Assembly (NCBI GenBank): GCA_023512835.1
Contig: CM042092.1
Coordinates: 42,426,258 to 42,490,257 of the forward strand
Source: Taxillus chinensis
Taxonomy: Eukaryota > Streptophyta > Magnoliopsida > Santalales > Loranthaceae
Direction: 5' to 3'
DNA length: 64,000 nucleotides
Below are positions 22,286 to 32,149 of the stretch, in pieces. The number at the start of each line of letters is the position of its first letter. Within the stretch, counting starts at the first letter, position 1. Made by a program: the position numbers and the translations under genes. The notes under the pieces are model-generated. The model worked only from the letters and a program-made list of their open reading frames with translations. It did no database searches and was not told the DNA's origin.

Positions 22286-23636
22286 AGAACAGAAGCAAGA
22301 GCTCAGGCCTACTATGCCATTTCCTTAGAGGCTGAGGAACCAGAGGGTTGAAGAAGAGTATGAGCGCTTTCTGAGTTTGTTCAAGAAGCTTGAGATTAAT
22401 ATTCCATTTGTGGAAGTTTTGGAGCAAATGCCTAGGTACAGAAAATACATCAAAGATTTTGTGACAAAGAAGAGGAAATATGGGGATCATGAGACGGTGG
22501 CGATCACTAACGAGGTGAGCAAGTGTTGTTCAACGAGTTTGCCCATCAAGCATAAAGATCCGGGCAGCTTTAATCTCCCTTGTGTGATTGGCAATGCACC
22601 GCAAAGAAGGCCCCTATGTGATTTAGGGGCCAGCATCAATTTGATTTCCTTTGCTTTGTATAAGCAGCTTGGGCTTAAGGGCATGAAGCCCACTTCCATA
22701 TCATTGCAGTTTGCTGACCGGTCTACTGGAAGGCCTGAAGGGATAATTGAAGACGTGTTAGTCAAAGTGGGTTCCTTCATATTTCCAGCGGACTTTGTAG
22801 TTTTGGAAATGGAAGAAGATAGAGGAGTTCAGCTACTCCTTGGAAGACCGTTTCTCAGAACGGGTTGTGCATTGATTGATGTTGCTCAAGGGCAGCTAAC
22901 TCTGAGAATTAATGAGGAGACCTTAGTCTTCCACATGGAGAGGGCTTTGCAAGGTCAAGAGGAGGAGGATTGCCTTTGGGTTGAAGACCTTGAGGAATTG
23001 GTGGAAGATTACTTGGCAGAAGAAATTACCACCACCAATGATGAAGCCCTTCAGCTTATAGAAGCTCAACAAGACGAAGAGATGTACTTGACAGCTGAGG
23101 AAGATGAGCAAACTACAAACTCTTTGGAGCAAGCTGAGGAGGAGAATGACATGCCTCCAGCTCCAGAACTGAAGGAGCTGCCTGGACACCTAAGGTATGA
23201 ATTTCTAGACTCTACAAATCAATTCCCTGTTATTGTTGCTTCTAATTTGAATGATGTGGAGTGTACTCAATTGTTAGAAGTCCTTAGGAAACACAAAAAG
23301 GCCCTAGGATGGAACATTGAAGACATTAGGGGTATTAGTCCAAGGATTTGCATGCATAAGATTTTGATGAATGATGATTTTAAACCCACTGCTGAAAGAC
23401 AAAGAAGATTAAACCCTGCTATGAAAGAAGTTGTTAGAAAAGAAATTTTAAAATGGAAAAATGCGGGTATAATTTATGCTATTTCAGATAGTGAGTGGGT
23501 GAGTCCATTGCATGTTGTGCCCAAGAAAGGGGGCATGACTGTGATTAAGAATGAGAAAAATGAATTGATCCCATCTCGCACTGTGACGGGGTGGAGAGTG
23601 TGTGTTGACTATAGGAAGGCTGAACAAGGCCACTAG
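22286..23636 (+). pseudogene. pol: aspartic protease and start of reverse transcriptase
   Basis: The frame runs in from gag, has TAG at 22326-22328 (CCT TAG AGG, probably a former CAG), and is then open from 22329 (first ATG 22377) to 23636. The aspartic protease active site is DLGAS at 22620-22634, in the form normal for Athila (Asp-Leu-Gly rather than Asp-Thr-Gly); a hydrophobic LLLGRPFL motif follows at ~22835. An acidic linker (~22950-23180) leads into RT motifs (WVSPLHVVPKKGG, ~23498; WRVCVDYRK, ~23590). A one-base shift follows at ~23615 in 'aggaaggctgaac', beside a CTG. The protease would mature the Gag-Pol polyprotein. Confidence 0.82.
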
Positions 23637-24120
23637 GAAGGATCATTTTCCTCTTCCTTTCATTGACCAAATGTTGGATAGGTTAGCTGGCTATAGTCAC
23701 TACTGCTTTTTAGATGGCTATTCCGGGTATAATCGGATCATGGTTAAGCCCGAGGATCAAGAAAAGACCACCTTCACGTGCCCTTTTGGCACTTTTGCAT
23801 TTAGGAGAATGCCATTTGGGCTTTGTAATGCCCCTGCCACCTTTCAAAGGTGTATGATGGCTATTTTTCAGGGTTTGGTTGAGGAGATCATGGAGGTCTT
23901 CATGGATGACTTCTCGGTGTTTGGTTCCTCCTACCAACAATGCTTGAAAAATCTAGATGTGGTCTTAGAGAGATGTGAGGAGAAGGAACTAGTCCTAAAT
24001 TGGGAGAAATGCCATTTCATGGTAACAGAGGGGATAGTTCTAGGGCACAAGGTGTCTGCACATGGTTTGGAGGTAGACAAGGCAAAAATCTCCACTATTG
24101 AGACTGCCACCTCCAACTAA
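23602..24120 (+). pseudogene. pol: reverse transcriptase catalytic core
   Basis: Begins after the frameshift with LNKATRKDHFPLPFIDQML. The palm motifs are present: FLDGYSGYNRI (first catalytic Asp, ~23712), MPFGLCNAPATFQRCM, and FMDDFSVFG with the paired Asp at 23905-23910. FMDD instead of YMDD/YVDD is a usual Athila variant. The frame ends at TAA 24118-24120, caused by a one-base loss just before a CTG in 'gagactgcc'. It copies element RNA into DNA. Confidence 0.85.
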
Positions 24121-24305
24121 TGAAAAAAGGAGTGAGAAGTTTCCTTGGCCATGCTGGCTTTTATAGGAGATTCATTAAGGACTTCTCAAAAATTGCAAAA
24201 CCCATGAGTAGGTTGTTAGAAAAAGACACAAGCTTTGAGTTTAATGCGGATTGCTTAGAAGCTTTTAACATCCTCAAGGGTAAGTTAGTCACTTGTCTGT
24301 TATAG
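24120..24305 (+). pseudogene. pol: RT thumb and connection
   Basis: Encodes RSFLGHAGFYRRFIKDFSKI and FNILKGKL, the conserved block after the RT palm in Ty3/gypsy elements. It is bounded by frameshifts on both sides: an extra A in 'gaaaaaagg' at ~24122-24130 and a missing base before CTG in 'cttgtctgtt' at ~24296. Confidence 0.8.
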
Positions 24306-24475
24306 TCACACCTGACTGGGCTCAACCTTTTGAGCTAATGTGTGATGCGAGTGATTATGTTGTGGGGGTAGTCTTAGGGCAAAGGCGAGAAAAGGTGTTT
24401 AGGGTCATTTACTATGCTAGTAAAACCTTAGATGATGCTCAACGAACTATACCACCACCGAGAAAGAATTGCTAG
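24293..24475 (+). pseudogene. pol: RNase H, N-terminal part
   Basis: Carries FELMCDASDYVVGVVLGQ with the first catalytic Asp, and [11 protein letters not shown]. The frame is lost at ~24441-24445, 'caacgaac', where related elements read CAA-CTG-AAC; loss of the T of CTG explains the shift. The TTEKELLAV block with the catalytic Glu follows in the next frame. It degrades the RNA strand of the hybrid. Confidence 0.8.
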
Positions 24476-26044
24476 CCGTGGTTTATGGTCGCAACAAGTT
24501 TAGACCCTACCTTTTGGGGTCTAAAGTCATTGTTTATACTGATCATGCTGCATTGAAATATTTGTTTGCTAAAAAAGAAGCCAAGCCACGCTTGATTAGA
24601 TGGGTTCTCCTCTTACAGGAATTCGACCTTGAAATTAGAGACACAAAGGGAGCCCTAAATACTGTGGCTGATCACCTTTCCCGTGTGGAGAATGCACCTA
24701 AGTCTCTACCCATTGTAGATGACTTTCCTGATGAGAAGTTGTTTGAGGTGCATCATCTTCCTTGGTTTGCCGACATAGCAAATTATTTAGCCACCGGGTT
24801 CATACCCAGGCGGTTAGACTACCACCAGAGAAAGAAATTGGTAGTGGATGCTAGGAAATACATTTGGGAAGACCCAATTCTTTATAGGAGGTGTCCAGAC
24901 CAAATCATAAGAAAGTGTGTCCTTGAGGAGGAGGTAGATGACATAATACATCATTGTCATGCATCACATTATGGGGGCCACTTTGGGGTGCAAAGAACTG
25001 TGGCTAAGATCATGCAGTGTGGCTTTTATTGGCCTCACATGGTGAAAGACACCTATGTCTACATCAAAAAGTGTGATAGATGTCAAAGGGTAGGTGGTCT
25101 ATCTAGGAAAAATGAGATGCCATTAACTGGAATTCTTCCAGTTGAAATTTTTGACATTTGGGGGATTGACTTCATGGGGCCATTCCCCAATTCTGATGGG
25201 TATTCATACATTTTGCTTGCTGTGGATTATGTGTCTAAGTGGGTAGAAGCTATTCCTACTAGAGTGAATGATGCTAGGGTTGTGACTCACTTCCTTACTA
25301 GGAACATCTTTAGCCGTTTTGGGACACCAAGGGCTATAATCAGTGATGAGGGTAGTCATTTCTGCAATAAATTGTTTGATAAATTATTGAACAAGTATGG
25401 TGTCACTCATAGGAAGTCTTTATCTTACCACCCACAAGCTAATGGACAAGCAGAAGTGTCCAACAGGGATATTAAGGCCATTTTAGAGAAAACTGTTGGA
25501 GCTAATAGGAAAGATTGGTCTCAAAGGCTTGATGAAGCCTTATGGGCATATAGGACAGCTTACAAAACTCCCATTGGGATGTCACCTTACCGTATTCTAT
25601 ATGGTAAGGCATGTCACTTGCCTGTGGAACTAGAACACAAGGCTCATTGGGCCTTGAAGAAGTTAAATTTCAACCCACAAGAGATCAAGGAGCTTAGGAT
25701 GACTCAATTAATTGAGTTAGATGAGCTTAGGTTGGATGCCTATGATAGTGCTAAATTTTACAAAGAAAGAACTAAGAAATGGCATGATAGGCAACTCAAC
25801 AATGAACCTTTAACCTTAGGGCAGAAAGTTCTTCTATTTAACACAAGGTTGAGGTTATTTCCTGGCAAATTAAGGTCCAAGTGGATGGGACCTTTTGTGA
25901 TAGTTGATAAGAAGCCATATGGGAGCTTTGAGCTCCAAGTCGTAGAGTGGCAAGAAATTTTGGGTGAATGGCAATAGGCTGAAACCATACTTTGATTCAA
26001 CTCAGAGGGAGATAGTTGATTCCCTCTCTTTCACCATTGCATGA
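24469..26044 (+). CDS. pol: RNase H C-terminus and integrase
   Basis: Open for 502 codons to 25977, with the true C-terminus after one more shift (~25940) ending at TGA 26042-26044. RNase [12 protein letters not shown] and ADHLSRV. Integrase: zinc-binding HHCC region ([13 protein letters not shown] ... CDRCQ, ~24951-25090) and the D,D-35-E core: Asp in WGIDFMGPF (~25165), Asp in IISDEGSHF (~25345), Glu in [10 protein letters not shown] (~25450). The C-terminal [17 protein letters not shown] block is the usual Ty3/gypsy integrase tail; no chromodomain is visible. The function is insertion of element DNA into chromosomes. This is the most intact part of pol. Confidence 0.88.
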
Positions 26045-26087
26045 TCATAACTGAAAGTCTAGCTACAGACTTTAAATAAAGCGCTGG

Positions 26088-26103
26088 TTGGGAGGCAACC
26101 CAA
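26088..26103 (+). other. Conserved hairpin motif after pol (long element)
   Basis: ttgggaggcaacccaa, same stem and loop as 12869-12884, following TAAATAAAG. It separates the gag-pol unit from the second ORF. Confidence 0.6.
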
Positions 26104-26322
26104 TGTTTATTGCTATGTTTTATTTTATGTTATTTTCATTTATTTTATTCAATAAATTTGTTTGCAAGCTAACCATTGTGCAGGAGACTTTGTTCCCTTC
26201 TTAGCTAACTATGTGCAGGATGAGCAAATTATTGGGACCTGAACTTGTGGAATTATTTTTAAAGTCAAAGTCAAGGAGCAAGGAGCAAGTGAAGCCCAAA
26301 AGTGCTTGAATATGGGCTCCAA
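26104..26322 (+). other. Spacer after pol
   Basis: AT-rich sequence with 'attcaataaattt' (possible polyadenylation signal at ~26148), homologous to 12885-12984 in its first part. No coding frame of note. It leads into the internal promoter region that the LINE has split. Confidence 0.55.
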
Positions 26323-26337
26323 CAATTCACGTGCAAG
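26323..26337 (+). repeat. LINE target-site duplication, left copy
   Basis: caattcacgtgcaag, repeated directly after the LINE poly-A tail at 29214-29228. It contains a CACGTG box of the internal promoter. Confidence 0.9.
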
Positions 26338-27027
26338 ACTAGTGGGCTGGAACCCTTTCGCTCTTCTCTTCACCGCATTCAACTTGATCTGGCTGCCTCT
26401 GGGGATGATGCTAATCTGCTTGCTCAGGAGAAAGAGGCGATTTTTCGCCTTTCCAATGCCAGTAGAGGGGCGGAGGCTTCTATTCGCCAGAAGAGTCGGA
26501 TTCAATGGCTTAAAGAAGGGGACTGCAATTCCTCTTTCTTCTTTCATTCTGTTAAAGGTCGTCAGAATCGGAATAAGATCCCTGGTATTTGTTTGGATGA
26601 TGGAACTTGGGTGTATGGCTCTCCTGACATTGCTGCCTCGGGTGTGAAGTTTTTCACTTCACTTCTAGGTTCCTCCCACGCGTCGGATTCCTCTGGCCCT
26701 TCTCTTTGTGAATTTATTCGGCCCACGTTATCTGATGACTTCATTTCCATGCTGGTGGCCCCCTTTTCTGCCGAAGACATCAGGGCTTCTATGTTTAGTC
26801 TTCATTCCAATAAAGCGCCTGGACCTGACGGTTTCAATGCCTTCTTTTTTCAGCAGACTTGGCCTATCATTGGTTCGGAGGTGGTGCAAGCTATACAGGA
26901 ATACTTTTCCTCTTCTATTCTTCTCAAGGAATCCAATGCCACCATTATAGCATTGATCCCTAAGGTGGCTAATGCCTCACGGTGGAAGGATTTTCGGCCG
27001 ATTTCATGTTGTGAATACTATTTATAA
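26338..27027 (+). pseudogene. LINE ORF2 fragment: region before and into RT (copy a)
   Basis: Open in one frame from the truncation point to 27027. It contains SRIQWLKEGDCNSSFF, SNKAPGPDGFNAFFFQ and ALIPKV, the conserved N-terminal blocks of L1-type RT. It is intact here where the longer LINE has several frameshifts (39147-39600). The frame is lost at ~27008 ('tgttgtgaatac', one extra base). Confidence 0.8.
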
Positions 27028-29068
27028 ATGTATTACTAAGCTGCTGGCCACCCGGTTGAAACGGACCCTCCCCTCCTTCATTAATGAAGCCCAGGCGGCT
27101 TTTATTCCTGGGACGGCATATTGGCGATAATATTTTTCTTGCGCAGGAGTTGGTTTGTGGCTATCATACTTCTTCTGCCCCCCCTTGGTGTGCTATCAAA
27201 GTCGATTTAATGAAAGCCTTTGATTCCGTTCAGGTGGGACTTCTTATGGAACACTTTGGCTTTGTTTGGTTTTCCTCCCACTTTTATCGGATGGGTTCGC
27301 GGGTGTATTACCTCTCCCTCCTACTCTTTGTCTATTAATGGGGAGCTTAAGGGGTATTTTGCTGGGAAGCAAGGACTTCGCCAAGGCGATCCCCTTTCTC
27401 CATATTTGTTTGTGATTTGTATGGAGGTCTTTTCTCGCATCTTGGACCATTCTATTCGGAACTCTCCCTCCTTTTCGTACCACTGGAGATGCCGGAAAAC
27501 CGCGTTGTCCCACCTCTGTTTTGCCGACGATCTTATGGTATTCTGTAAGGGGAACTTACAGTCATTCGTTGTCCGTGAGGCTCTTACTATCTTCTCGCAA
27601 CTTTCGGGCCTTACTCCAAATTTGGAGAAAAGCGCCCTTTTCTTTTCGGGGGTCTCTCCTCCTATTCAGATTCGATTTCGCTTGCCCTTGGCTTTCCTAT
27701 TGGCACTCTTCCTGTCCGTTATTTAGGGGTTCCCCTTATTACCAAACGGCCGGGAGCTACCGACCGTCGGTGTTGGTCGATCGCATCTTGCGGAGGATAC
27801 GCACCTGGACGACGCGCTTTCGTCCTTTGGAGGCCGACTATTACTCATTCAATCTGTCTTATTTGGTATCCAAGCTTTTTGGAGTTATCACTTTATTCTT
27901 CCTTCTCGAGTGACCCAATCTATTGAGAGGCTTTTGGCTGCATTTTTATGGACGGGCACGGCTTTGAAGGGGCAGGGAGCTCGGGTCTCGTGGGATGACG
28001 TGTCCAAGCCTAAACAGGAAGGAGGTCTTGGCTTAAAGAAACTCAAGGACTGGAATGCCGCTGCTATCTCTCGGCTGGTTTGGGCCCTGTGCCAGCCGAC
28101 TTCTACTTCCCTGTGGGTTAACTGGGTTCGTTCCAATTTGGTTAAAAAAGGTCAATTCTGGGTGGCGAAGGTACCATGGCGTTGCTCTTGGACTTGGCGC
28201 AAGGTTTTGGCTGCCCGCGGTCGCCTTAGACCTTGTATCTCCGTCTCGATTGGGGATGGCCTTTCCACCTCGCTTTGGTTTGATTCTTGGCTGCCTCGGG
28301 GCCCTATTTGCTCATCCTTATCCGATAGGGTGATTTTGGACTCCGGGTTGGGTGCTAATGCTACGTCGGCGATATTCTCTTTCAGGGCTGGCGATGGCCT
28401 GTGGCCAACTCTCCTGAGTTGCTTGAGTTAAAGGCGGAAACGGCTTTGTTGGCCGTTCCCCCGCTGGCCGTCGGGACCGGGTGCGGTGGTTATCCACCGG
28501 GGCTCTTTCTCCATTTTTTCAGCGTGGAATCACCTCCGTTCTTCTTCTCCCCCTGTTTCTTGGGCTTCTTTGGTATGGTTTCGGCATCACTCTCCCCGGC
28601 ATGCTAGCGTGTTGTGGCTGGCTTTTCGTCGCCGTCTTCCTACTAAGGATAGGTTGCTATCTTTTGGTATTGCTCTTCCTGGGGGCTGCCTTTTGTGTTT
28701 GGCCACATCTGAGGACCATGATCATTTATTTTTTACTTGCCCATTTTCTATGCGCGTTTGGATGGCCTTAATGACCCGCTGTGGGCTCTCTTGTTTTTCT
28801 TGGTCCGCTTTTATTCATTGGGCTTCCGGTTGTCTCTCTGCCAACTCTTTGCGATCTCTATGCTTGCATGTCTTTCTCTTGCGGCTTCGGTGTATTATCT
28901 CCTGGCAGGAGCGCAATGCTAGAGCTCATGGGAGTAGGTCTCGATCGGAGGAGCAGGGTTAATTTGATTATGGATACAGTTCGGGTCCGTGCTTCTTTGT
29001 CATCTGGATGGCCCCGTTCGCGCTTTAATACTCATTTGCTGCAATTATGGAAAATTCCTGAGGGTTGA
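27028..29068 (+). pseudogene. LINE ORF2 fragment: RT core and C-terminus (copy a)
   Basis: RT motifs appear in successive frames: AIKVDLMKAFDSV (~27197), GLRQGDPLSPYLF (~27370) and FADDLMVF (~27520, the catalytic Asp pair). A CCHC-like zinc region (CLLCLATSEDHDHLFFTCPF, ~28690-28750) follows. Frame changes occur near 27110, 27250, 27540, 27670, 27760, 28370, 28470, 28850 and 28955. Most sit where the other LINE has an intact CAG or CTG. The last codon before the stop is at 29065. Confidence 0.8.
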
Positions 29069-29213
29069 GTATTGGTTGTTATTCTTACCCCTTGGTGCTA
29101 TCCTGCACTAGGGTCTTTGTTGTCTTTTCTCCAGGGGTATGCCCCCTTTTTCTGACCTTTGTAATTTTTCCCAATTAATTTATTCTTTATTTTTCAAAAA
29201 AAAAAAAAAAAAA

Positions 29214-29228
29214 CAATTCACGTGCAAG
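29214..29228 (+). repeat. LINE target-site duplication, right copy
   Basis: caattcacgtgcaag after the poly-A tail, matching 26323-26337; the following 'agttaaagatgg' resumes the host element. Confidence 0.9.
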
Positions 29229-29662
29229 AGTTAAAGATGGTCCATAATGCATAATCAACTCAGTGGAGAAATTTGGGCCAGTTTGGGCCTGAACGTGATT
29301 TTGCACGTGAATTGCCCAACTCACGTGCACCTCCTTTTGAGCTGTAACTTTCAGGAATGGTAGATGAGGACCATGTGATTCACGTTTACTCTTGCACGCA
29401 AATTGCTAGCTGTCATATGGAGGCCCAAAAATGCAAAATACCGATTTTAGCCCTCCTAGAAGCTTCCCACAATTCACGTGCACAAGGAAGTATTGCTTGC
29501 CAGCTCAGTGGGGACCCACCACCAAAGTTTGGGACAATTCTGACCTGCACGCCAATTCAGCCAATTCACGTGCAAGAGGGTATTTTGGTCGAACACTCTG
29601 AAAAGTTAGGGGCACGTGTATCACGCCAATTGGAGCATCTTTCCTTCTGCACGCTATATAAA
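29219..29662 (+). promoter_or_regulatory. Internal promoter of the second ORF: G-box cluster and TATA box
   Basis: Six CACGTG boxes (29219, 29304, 29322, 29475, 29567, 29613), most within ttcacgtgca or its reverse, precede TATATAAA at 29655-29662. The ORF start (29788) lies 126 bp downstream after a pyrimidine-rich leader. The arrangement, G-boxes then TATA, repeats that of the LTR, so the second ORF is probably transcribed separately from gag-pol. The LINE inserted into the first of these boxes. Confidence 0.6.
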
Positions 29663-29787
29663 GGGAGGCCATCTTCAAAGGCTTCCACACCAAAATCACT
29701 CCAGATCTGAGTATTAGAGAAACTTTGCCCTTTTGCTCTCTTGCTCTTCAGTTTTCTGCTCTTTGTTCTTATTTTCTCATTCCAAAG

Positions 29788-29964
29788 ATGGTGCGCACAA
29801 GGAGGACTGGCCAGGAGGAGGTGCACTCACCTAGTGCTGATAGCCAAGCTGAGGAGGAGATACTCTTGGGGCATGCTCTTGACATGCAGGCTTTGGAGGC
29901 TTCAGAGCTAGGCTGGGCTAGAGAGGTGGTCGTTAAAATTCAAACTCGGGATTACAAAGGTTAG
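29788..29964 (+). pseudogene. Second ORF, N-terminus
   Basis: ATG 29788 starts a frame (MVRTRRTGQEEVHSPSADSQ) that is basic at its start and then acidic. It runs to a stop at 29962-29964 because of a one-base shift; coding continues in another frame from about 29957. The start fits the distance to the TATA box. I do not recognise the domain. Confidence 0.6.
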
Positions 29965-30856
29965 TATCCGCGCCCGACCCGCTATTTCCTATTCTGCCTT
30001 ACAAGACTTCTATGCATCTGTCTCTGGGAGTGAGGATGAACTGATAGGGGTTGTGCAAGGGGTTTAGGTCAGGATTACCCCTGAAACTATTAGACATTGC
30101 TTTAACCTCCCTGAACCTAGTAATAGCTTCCCTCAGCTAAGCCTAGGAGAATTTGGTACTACATGTAACTATGCTAGAAAATTTCAAAGTCGAAGGCAGT
30201 ATACCAAGAATGGTTTTGTTGGAAAATTTAGATGCCTAGCTTACCTGGTAGGGAAATGCTTATTGATTCAGACCAGTAGGCTAGATAGTGTGCCTAAGCC
30301 ACACCTGGAGTTCATGTATAGCATTGATCATATGCTAAATGTGGATTGGGCCACTACCATTTTTAAATGGTGGAAGAAAAACTCATCCAAGCAGATAAAT
30401 GGCAGAATGTTGTGTGTGATATTTCAAAGCATGCCTGCTTTGCAATTTTCCTCCATGGAGAGCATTACTTTTCCTTCTCACTGGGTGTTAAGAGTATTGC
30501 AAGCTGAAGGAGGTTTGGGGGTCAGTACCAGAGGTCATTGGGCAACCAATGTTCCTCCTCCATCACGGCCCGCTAGGCACGGTGTTCATGTGGAGCGATC
30601 CACGGACTTTGCAAGGGAGACCTCTCCTCATTTGGATCAAAGGAAGCAGACTTTATACAGACTCACTGCCATGTACATGCGGTTCAATGTACACAAAGAA
30701 GACATTTTCAATTTCTTTCAAGGCATTAGTGGGCGGGTGGTGAGTGAAGTGGAGGTCATAAATTGGGCGATCACTAATGGGCACATCACTAGTGCCCAAT
30801 TTGAAGAATTAATGGCCCTCATCTCCTGGAGACCAACAAGCTACTTCACAACCTAG
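29957..30856 (+). pseudogene. Second ORF, plant-transposon-like domain of unknown function
   Basis: Open from 29957 to 30856 apart from TAG at 30065-30067 (GTT TAG GTC, probably a former CAG). It encodes ~300 residues with a conserved-looking helical region (ARKFQSRRQYTKNGFVGKF ... LVGKCLLIQ ... ALQFSSMESITFPSHWV). Position and general character resemble the uncharacterised ORFs found after pol in Athila elements and in other plant elements upstream of Ulp1 domains. I cannot name the family with confidence. No transmembrane segments or signal peptide typical of an envelope protein are obvious. Confidence 0.55.
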
Positions 30857-31115
30857 AACCGAGCATGGGAGGCCCCGGATGTAGCTACTCATGCATCACC
30901 TAGAGCATGGGAGGCCCCGAAGCTCCTCCTGCTGCATCTACCGAAGCTTGGAGGCAAGAAACACAACGGCTCAGGGAGGCAAATGCCAGGAACCCGGCGC
31001 GAGGTGGAAGCCCCGAGGAAGGACAACAAAGAAGTCAAAGGCCTCCTAGGCAAAATCTGGAAGGCTTTGAGCAAGAGGAAAGCATCAAAACGTTCTCCTA
31101 TAGTGGAGATATCTG
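30857..31115 (+). pseudogene. Second ORF, charged and proline-rich linker
   Basis: Coding character continues but changes frame: 30907-30985 gives an Ala/Glu/Arg-rich, coil-like piece, and 30983 to ~31290 a Lys-rich then Ser/Pro-rich piece (VEISDEEPSPSPRR). It joins the upstream domain to the protease. Frameshifts lie near 30980 and 31290. Confidence 0.5.
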
Positions 31116-32149
31116 ATGAAGAACCCTCTCCATCCCCCCGAAGATGCTTATCCAGCCCAGGCACGGATCCACCTCAACAAGAACCTTCAGCTCGGCCATC
31201 TTACTATCACTCGGAGGAGGCGGGGCCAGCAACAGGGTATCCACCCTTCCGGCCTCAAGAGGAGACAAAGCCAGCGAAGGGTATCAACCCTTCCACCTTT
31301 TACCGATCCTGCATATTCTCAGGCCCTGGTGCCTGCTATACTTCCGATATCTTGGGGTGCATACATGCCCGCTGAACTTGAAGATCTACTTGGCCCTCCT
31401 GTTCATTTACTCATTAATCCAGCTTTATCGTCCGAAGAGAGCCAAGCGGCATTTGAAGAATTCATCAATTCCACAGGTCATAGGGCTCGATTTATACGGG
31501 ATAATGATATCTTCACTCCTTTTAGCTTGAAGAGGATCTCAGAGAATGAATATCTCTATGCCGACGAGATAGACCTCTTCTGCAGGACCATGCGGTATGT
31601 AGTGGAGGCTGAGCCTCATAATTACCCCTTAGCTGGGTACACTTCCATCATGCTGTGTGAGCTTTTCAATCAACCCTTGTCCAAAGAGGTATGGTGCCAA
31701 CGCATTAATGGAGAGAATGAAGGGCACCGCCCTTGGCATGGTATGCATGAGGTGCTGATTCCGGTGCACATTGACCGCCACTATGTACTTGTCCGTGTGA
31801 ATCTGGATGTAGGCCATGCTGTGCTATATGATCCAAGCCAAGGCGAAGGGTTTGCTAGACGGAAAAGACAAGTTAGTGCATGGGTTCATCAAACGCATGA
31901 AAGTGGCAATGATCAAAGAAGGCTTGTTAGCGGACAAGCTCCCTCTTATTCACTACAATGAAATGCAAATTCCCCAACGGCCTGACCAATTCAGGCTGTG
32001 GGATCTTTGTTTGCTACTACATGATGGGTATTCTGCAAGGGAAGGAAAATTGGGAAGTGCGCGGCGAGACGTCGGCTGACTTTGTGGCTCAGGTGCGACG
32101 AATGGTGGCCAATGTCATCTACTATTACAGTGTGCCAAACCAGGGGTAA
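31116..32149 (+). pseudogene. Second ORF, Ulp1/C48-type cysteine protease domain
   Basis: The reliable domain starts near 31350 (AELEDLLGPPVHLLINPALS). The catalytic elements of the Ulp1 (SUMO protease) fold occur in order: His in RHYVLVRV (codon 31779-31781), Asp in LYDPSQ (31830-31832), Gln in IPQRPD (~31970) and Cys in SGCGIFVCYYM (31997-31999). It ends at TAA 32147-32149. Two one-base shifts break it: 'gacaagtta' at ~31869, where the copy at 63456 reads 'gacagtta', and an extra C at ~31987. If expressed it would cleave SUMO- or ubiquitin-like conjugates, or the element's own polyprotein; which one is unknown. Ulp1 domains are known in plant MULE and CACTA transposons; here it sits in an LTR retrotransposon, between pol and the 3' tail. 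Confidence 0.78.

Larger units (their letters stand above)
26338..29213 (+). mobile_element. 5'-truncated L1-type LINE (copy a)
   Basis: 2876 bp, homologous to 39079-41956 of the longer LINE. It lacks ORF1 and the endonuclease and starts inside ORF2 ('actagtgggctgg'). It ends with an 18-A tail (29196-29213) and is flanked by a 15-bp target duplication (16-18 bp if adjoining matches are counted). The 5' junction has 'aaga' microhomology between target and LINE. It inserted in the same orientation as the host retrotransposon. Confidence 0.93.

Noticed and set aside
22230..24116. Minus-strand frames across gag-pol
   Set aside because: Shadows of the + strand pol gene, which has recognisable catalytic motifs.
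29788..30856. Retroviral-type envelope gene
   Set aside because: No signal peptide, furin-like site or transmembrane segment visible, and the same ORF ends in a protease domain.
31116..32149. Ulp1-like gene as part of a separate MULE transposon
   Set aside because: No terminal inverted repeats or 9-bp target duplication seen; it sits at the same place in three family copies with shared flanks.
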